In this document: positions 59,840-64,000 of the stretch, in pieces | How the letters are laid out: every line of letters starts with the position of its first letter | Position numbering within the stretch: position 1 is the stretch's first letter | NCBI RefSeq assembly: GCF_037325665.1 | Contig: NC_090260.1 | Coordinates: 54,734,628 to 54,798,627, forward strand | Source of the DNA: Littorina saxatilis | Lineage: Eukaryota; Mollusca; Gastropoda; Littorinimorpha; Littorinidae | Direction of reading: 5' to 3' | Length of the DNA: 64,000 nucleotides | The notes under the pieces: generated by a model | The model's input: only the letters and a program-made list of their open reading frames with translations | Databases searched by the model: none | What the model was told of the DNA's origin: nothing | Program-made: the position numbers and the translations under genes

Positions 59840-60240
59840 TCCTTCTCTTCTTCTTCTTATTCTTCTTCTACGTTCATGGGCTTAGACTCCCACGTTCACT
59901 CATGTTTTCAGCACGAGTGGATTTTTACGTGTATGACCGTTTTTACCCTGCCATTCAGGCAGCATACGCCGATTTCGGGGGAGGCATGATGGGTATTTTC
60001 ATGTTTCTATAACCCACCGAACTCTGACATGGATTACAGGATCTTTTCCGTGCGCACTTGGTCTTGTGCTTGCGTGTACACACGAAGGGGGTTAAGTCAC
60101 TAACAGGTCTGCACATAAGTTGACATGGGAGATCGGAAAAATCTCCACTCTTAACCCGCCAGGCGGCAGCGACCGGGATTCGAACTCACGACCTCCCGAT
60201 TAGGAGGCCGACGTCTTACCACTGCGCCACTGCGCCCGTC
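59840..60240 (-). mobile_element. tRNA-headed SINE inside the Tx1-like LINE
   Basis: A 13-bp target duplication, GAACAATATCACC, at 59827-59839 and 60241-60253. The minus strand opens with GGCGCAGTGGCGCAGTGGTA (A box) and GAGTTCGAATCCCGGTC (B box) and ends in (GAA)n at the left. Its middle shares GTCAACTTATGTGCAGACC-type sequence with the SINE at 24619-25040. Confidence 0.9.
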
Positions 60241-60433
60241 GAACAATATCACCAATAACTTCCTGACCTTTTTGCCAAACATTTGGCTATCAGTTTATAA
60301 TCGCTGTTTGCAAGGGAAATGGGTCTCCAATTCTTCAACTAATTTTTAGGCAAATCCTTTCCCTTGTGTAGTAGGGTAATGACAGCTTTGCGCTGCGTGG
60401 AAGACAGTTTTCCATCCTCAAAACGTGCACTTT

Positions 60434-61645
60434 AAGTAGTAGTTATCGTTAGATTTGACTGTGATATCAACATCTATCAGTCTGAATGTCGAGAAAGCTG
60501 AAATCATATCAGATCGAGGCGTGAGCCGAGATCTGATATTATTCAGCCTTTCGAGACATTCAGACGGATACATGTTGATATCACAGTCAAATCTAACGAT
60601 ATGGATTTTATAGCATTCGATTTCGGAACAGTAGGAACCGTTAACCCGAGTCTCAAGAAGTCGGACAAACGCAAGGGAGGCTACTGCCATGTATCTAATG
60701 TTGGAAATGTTGGATTGTCTTTTCATGCTTTCGCAACTTTGCTGCTCTTACTTTTATTTTTCAGTAACTTTTCTTTTTCTCAGACAAAATAAGGCATTTA
60801 AAATGAAAAAAGAACAAAAATATACGGTCGAAACAGATCACAAACAAAGGCTAACAAGTTCAGTGGAGTTGGAAGGAACAGGGAAGAATGTCCCAGTTAC
60901 TTCATCAGTCGTAGACTTTATGACTGTGCGATTTGGCAATTCTGGAACTGAAGTGCGCCAGGCAGTAACAGTGAAGTCATCTGGCTCATTTTCTGTGTCC
61001 AAGAAAGCTTCCAGGTATTTGTCGGTGTCGACGGACTGCATACAAAATGTTGTCAAATCTCAGTCCTGCTGAGTGCAGACGACGCATCCAAAATGGCGTC
61101 CTTCGACAGCGCTGTGACTGTGTGAAAGATGCTGAGGGTTTTTCGGTTGATGTTGCATTGCTACGACTAAGAAGGGTGGACAATGGTTCATGCAGGTGCG
61201 AACTGTTTAAATCGGCTGCTCATTTCCTCCCTTGTTTTTAGTGATGATGTGCGCTGAAACACTGCAAGAGATCTCACAGTTGTCTGAGTACTGGTACTTT
61301 CAAGGTCAGCTTTGTTTGTGGCTGTTCCACCCACCTCAGTCGGTAAGATTGTAACATTCGTTTCTACTACTTTTCTGTTAAAGCTGGGAGGGAAAAGTGT
61401 GTTTTTATTCATTGCACAGCTTAATCTTTCTGATGCAATTACTTTCCTTTTATAAATTTGTGATTGTAAAAAAGGGAGACATTTGTTTCCTTCTGATGAG
61501 ATTATTTTTTTTCAAATATACAATTGATAAACTACTTCATGCACGATATCAAATGCACTGGGAACTTCCTGCGCGAAATCAATTGATATACAGTTCCAAT
61601 GACAACATCTGTTTTTGTCATGTGATCAGTAAAAATGCGATAACG
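60434..61645 (+). mobile_element. Unclassified ~1.2-kb element with a 5' hairpin (first copy)
   Basis: Begins GTAGTAGTTATCGTTAGATT. The first ~168 bases fold into one hairpin (arms 60434-60515 and 60520-60602). The end region has AACTTCCTGCGCGAAATCAA near 61561. It interrupts the Tx1-like LINE, and TTAA lies at both junctions (60432 and about 61640). Open frames inside (60785-61072 and the minus-strand 61056-60838) are short and unrecognised. Confidence 0.55.
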
Positions 61646-62786
61646 CGATTAACAATGTTCTGATGCGGGTCCAAAACACTTTAAACAATTCTACAGTAAT
61701 ACCATCAACCCCAGGGGCCTATCCAGATTTCATTTGTTTAAGTGCAGCGAGAGCTTCGGCCTCAGTTATCAACCCTTCACACTCATTTCTCTGCAAATCT
61801 TAAATCTGTAATAGTGTTGTCACATCAGATAAAGACTGATCCACCTTCTCATCCATGTTTTCAACGTTTACTCTTTTTTTGCACAAATCAGCATAGTAAT
61901 TATTTTGTGCGTTCAGAATTTCACGCTGGTCAGTTATCACCTGCCGAGATTCACTCTGTGTACTATCCATTATCTTCGCATTTGCTCTGGCCTTTTCAAG
62001 GTTGAGAAAATACTTTGTGTTCTTCTCTCCTTGTTCTACCCACTTCGCACGGGCGCGTACTTGGGCTGCGCGAGCTTTACACTGTTCAACTAATTCTATT
62101 TTTAGCTTGAGGTTCTCACGGTCGCATTGCATTCCACAGTTATCTGGGTCATTTGCGAACCTTGGATTCAATCATTTAATTCAGCATTCAACAAAACAAT
62201 ACCGTTTCTTCTTTTAACGCTTTTCTTCTGCGCGTACAGCATCGCATAATCTCTTATTTCATTTTTTAACAGGTCCAATACGGTTTGATAATCAGCATCG
62301 TTAATAAAATCATATACGTGATAGTCAATCATTCTGTTCATACCATCAACAAAATCTTTATCCTGGAGGAGAGAATTATTGAACTTCCAGTAACTCGGGC
62401 CTCTGTCAATTTCAGTCAATTTGAGTTGCACAGAACAACCTCTGTGGTCGGAAAAGGGAACAGACAATAAACAACATTCCGTAGTTCTATCAAAAAGTGC
62501 TGCACATGTAAATACATAATCAATTCTCCTAGCAATAAACGGATTCTTCTTTGACCAAGAACATTCTTTAATGCCAGAGTTAACATAATAATCTCCATAC
62601 ATCAAACAAATCACATGCGATAAACATTTCATTCAGTTGTGACATTGCTCTGTCAGCGTGCCTTTCTCCGCTCACTATGTCTAACTCATTATCAAGAACA
62701 CAATTAAAATCCATACACAAAATGACGTTACTCAAACAAGAATCTTTAATAGCTGATACAACCTTCTGATAAAAAACACATTTGTA

Positions 62787-63905
62787 GTAGCTATCGTTAG
62801 ATGTGGCTGTGATATCTACATGTATGAGTCACAATGTCGAGAAAGGAGGAATCGCCTCTTGAGACATTGTGACTGATAAATGTGGATAGCACAGCCACAT
62901 CTGACGATAACGAATTTATTGCGTTTTGTTTTGGACAGTGTCATGCATTCTTTTTCAAAATAAACAAGACAGGCTCTTCCGTAAACCTCCCGTCGGTAGC
63001 TGCTAAGGAGTCTTCTTTGGGATCACCTCAAGGTCTCGGCCAACCAAGACTATGGCATACTCGTAGCAAAGCCGCCGAATGGTACCGTAAACCAAGAATA
63101 GTGACGTAAGAGAATAGAATGTCGTCTTTTGATTTGGAACGTGACGTGTTTCAGAACTTCTTCTCGACAACTCGGATGGTCGTTTTCACTGAACGATGGA
63201 CATTGAAGTGATCAGAATTTCAGAGAATTGTCTTTTACTTTCACAGAACTGTCCCTGCTGAAAGACTTGCGATTATGTAACAATGCGCGAGTCGCAATGA
63301 TCCAGGTAGGAATTATGCATAGTGAATGTGACTTCCAGTCTCTCTCCCTTTCATTCCCTCTGTTTTCTTCATCAAGTCGTCAGGTCAGTTACGTTTTAAT
63401 CTCAGGGCTGGAGCGGTGTAAACCATTGTGCCTGCAGACACTTTTGCTTCTATCTCGCTAGGGGGTGAAATCTCTTTCAAATTGTAGTCAAAGTTATCCA
63501 GTTCTCACAAGTGTCTGCTGCTTGTGTCTCTTGTTGTTTTTCTGCTAAATTGCCATTCAATGCAACCCCCGTCGGTAAGACTTCAGATCCAATTTCTAGG
63601 ACACATGACTGCGTACAAAAGATTGGGCATGCTTTTCTCTTTTTAGACGTTTTGCCTTTTCGCTTGTTGTGTATTTAATTCTTCATCAAACAATGTTTAT
63701 AGGAAATATCTCGCTCCACTATTTTTGAAGTGACCGTCTAAAGATGGCGCCCATAAGTGATTAGTCACTTCCTGCGAGATATCACTTGGCTATGACGACT
63801 TCCTGCGATATATCAATTGTTATTACCAATTCAGTGCCCCATATGGCTTTTTGACCAATCAGGACGGATTCTAGGTGACCCTCTAAATGTTATAACGTTC
63901 AGGCA
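62787..63905 (+). mobile_element. Unclassified ~1.1-kb element with a 5' hairpin (second copy)
   Basis: Begins GTAGTAGCTATCGTTAGATG and folds into a hairpin over 62790-62910. The sequence after the hairpin (GAATTTATTGCGTTTTG, then GGACAGT) matches the first copy's TTTTATAGCATTCGATTTC...GAACAGT. Its far end has ACTTCCTGCGATATATCAAT near 63800 and a later AATGTTATAACG, again like the first copy. The right boundary is approximate. It cuts the 5' side of the Tx1-like LINE. Confidence 0.5.
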
Positions 63906-64000
63906 GGGACCCTTTTTGTTTATCATGCTAAAAATGAAGAAGACAAAGTAAAAATTTAAATGATTAATATCAGCGTGATTTTATTCTAAAGACTGACACT
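63906..64000. other. Unassigned sequence to the window edge
   Basis: AT-rich; no LINE endonuclease sequence was recognised here, so the 5' part of the Tx1-like LINE may be missing. Confidence 0.35.

Larger units (their letters stand above)
57240..62786 (-). mobile_element. Old Tx1/L1-like LINE, broken up by later insertions
   Basis: Minus-strand pieces in LINE order. Endonuclease: VILCMDFNCVLDNELDIVSG near 62700, ARRIDYVFTC and SDHRGCSVQL near 62440-62540. Linker: ARAKWVEQGEKNTKYFLNLE near 62040; APGVDGITVELFKVFWTRIR near 61680. Reverse transcriptase: LSSTQRKAVITLLHKGKDL and LKNWRPISLANSDYK near 60300-60410, then GIRQGCLFSCLAF near 59530. C-terminal: LKILGVYFCNDKSGSLVIDN near 58060 and KYWLDNNHYDRGTVGTSLLW near 57520. 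Several stops and frame breaks interrupt these pieces. The 3' end is near 57240. Four kinds of younger element sit inside it. Motifs such as RPISLANSDYK and EKNTKYFLNLE point to the Tx1/L1 group. Confidence 0.75.

Noticed and set aside
59840-60240. tRNA genes, because A and B boxes are present here and in the other SINEs
   Set aside because: Each tRNA-like head continues into a SINE body and tail with flanking target duplications, and cloverleaf pairing is poor.
60434-61645. piggyBac or Kolobok assignment of the hairpin-headed element from TTAA at its edges
   Set aside because: The second copy lacks TTAA at its left edge and no transposase was recognised.

Overview
This window is animal nuclear DNA from an accessory, repeat-dominated region, most likely of a marine gastropod mollusc. 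That identification is an inference from the mixture of repeats: tRNA-headed SINEs, L2-type and Tx1-like LINEs, long (GT)n, (CA)n and (CT)n tracts, and a high-copy ~850-bp repeat that I associate with gastropod genomes. Nothing looks bacterial, and I see no rRNA, no true tRNA gene and no CRISPR array.

Most of the window is mobile DNA, much of it nested. Left part (1-15 kb): a decayed DDE_4 transposase, the last two exons of a minus-strand host gene, a full-length L2-type LINE inserted inside copy A of the ~850-bp family, a host exon made of a 27-bp coding minisatellite, and two LINE fragments bounded by (AG)n tracts. Middle (15-32 kb): further copies of the ~850-bp family, four SINE-like insertions with clear target duplications, a minus-strand exon of a Schlafen-like protein, a CR1/Jockey-like LINE, and several short candidate host exons.

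32.9-39.2 kb: an LTR retrotransposon that looks whole and young. It has near-identical LTRs, a 5-bp target duplication and one open gag-pol frame whose order is protease, integrase, reverse transcriptase, RNase H. That is the unusual Gmr1-type order. 40.5-46.3 kb: a broken DIRS-like element, recognised by its inverted terminal repeats and an internal complementary region that joins both outer ends; it sits inside copy E of the ~850-bp family. 46.9-49.4 kb: a local duplication and foldback structures around copies F and G.

Right part (50-64 kb): a TATA-box promoter with a short first coding exon, a LINE fragment lying between (CT)n tracts, a Tc1 transposon with identical 23-bp ends, two candidate host exons, and an old Tx1-like LINE split by a MITE, copy H, a SINE and two related hairpin-headed elements of about 1.2 kb.

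Host genes are seen only as isolated exons, so their functions are mostly unknown. The clearest biology is the layering of transposons and the apparent preference of some of them for particular sequences.
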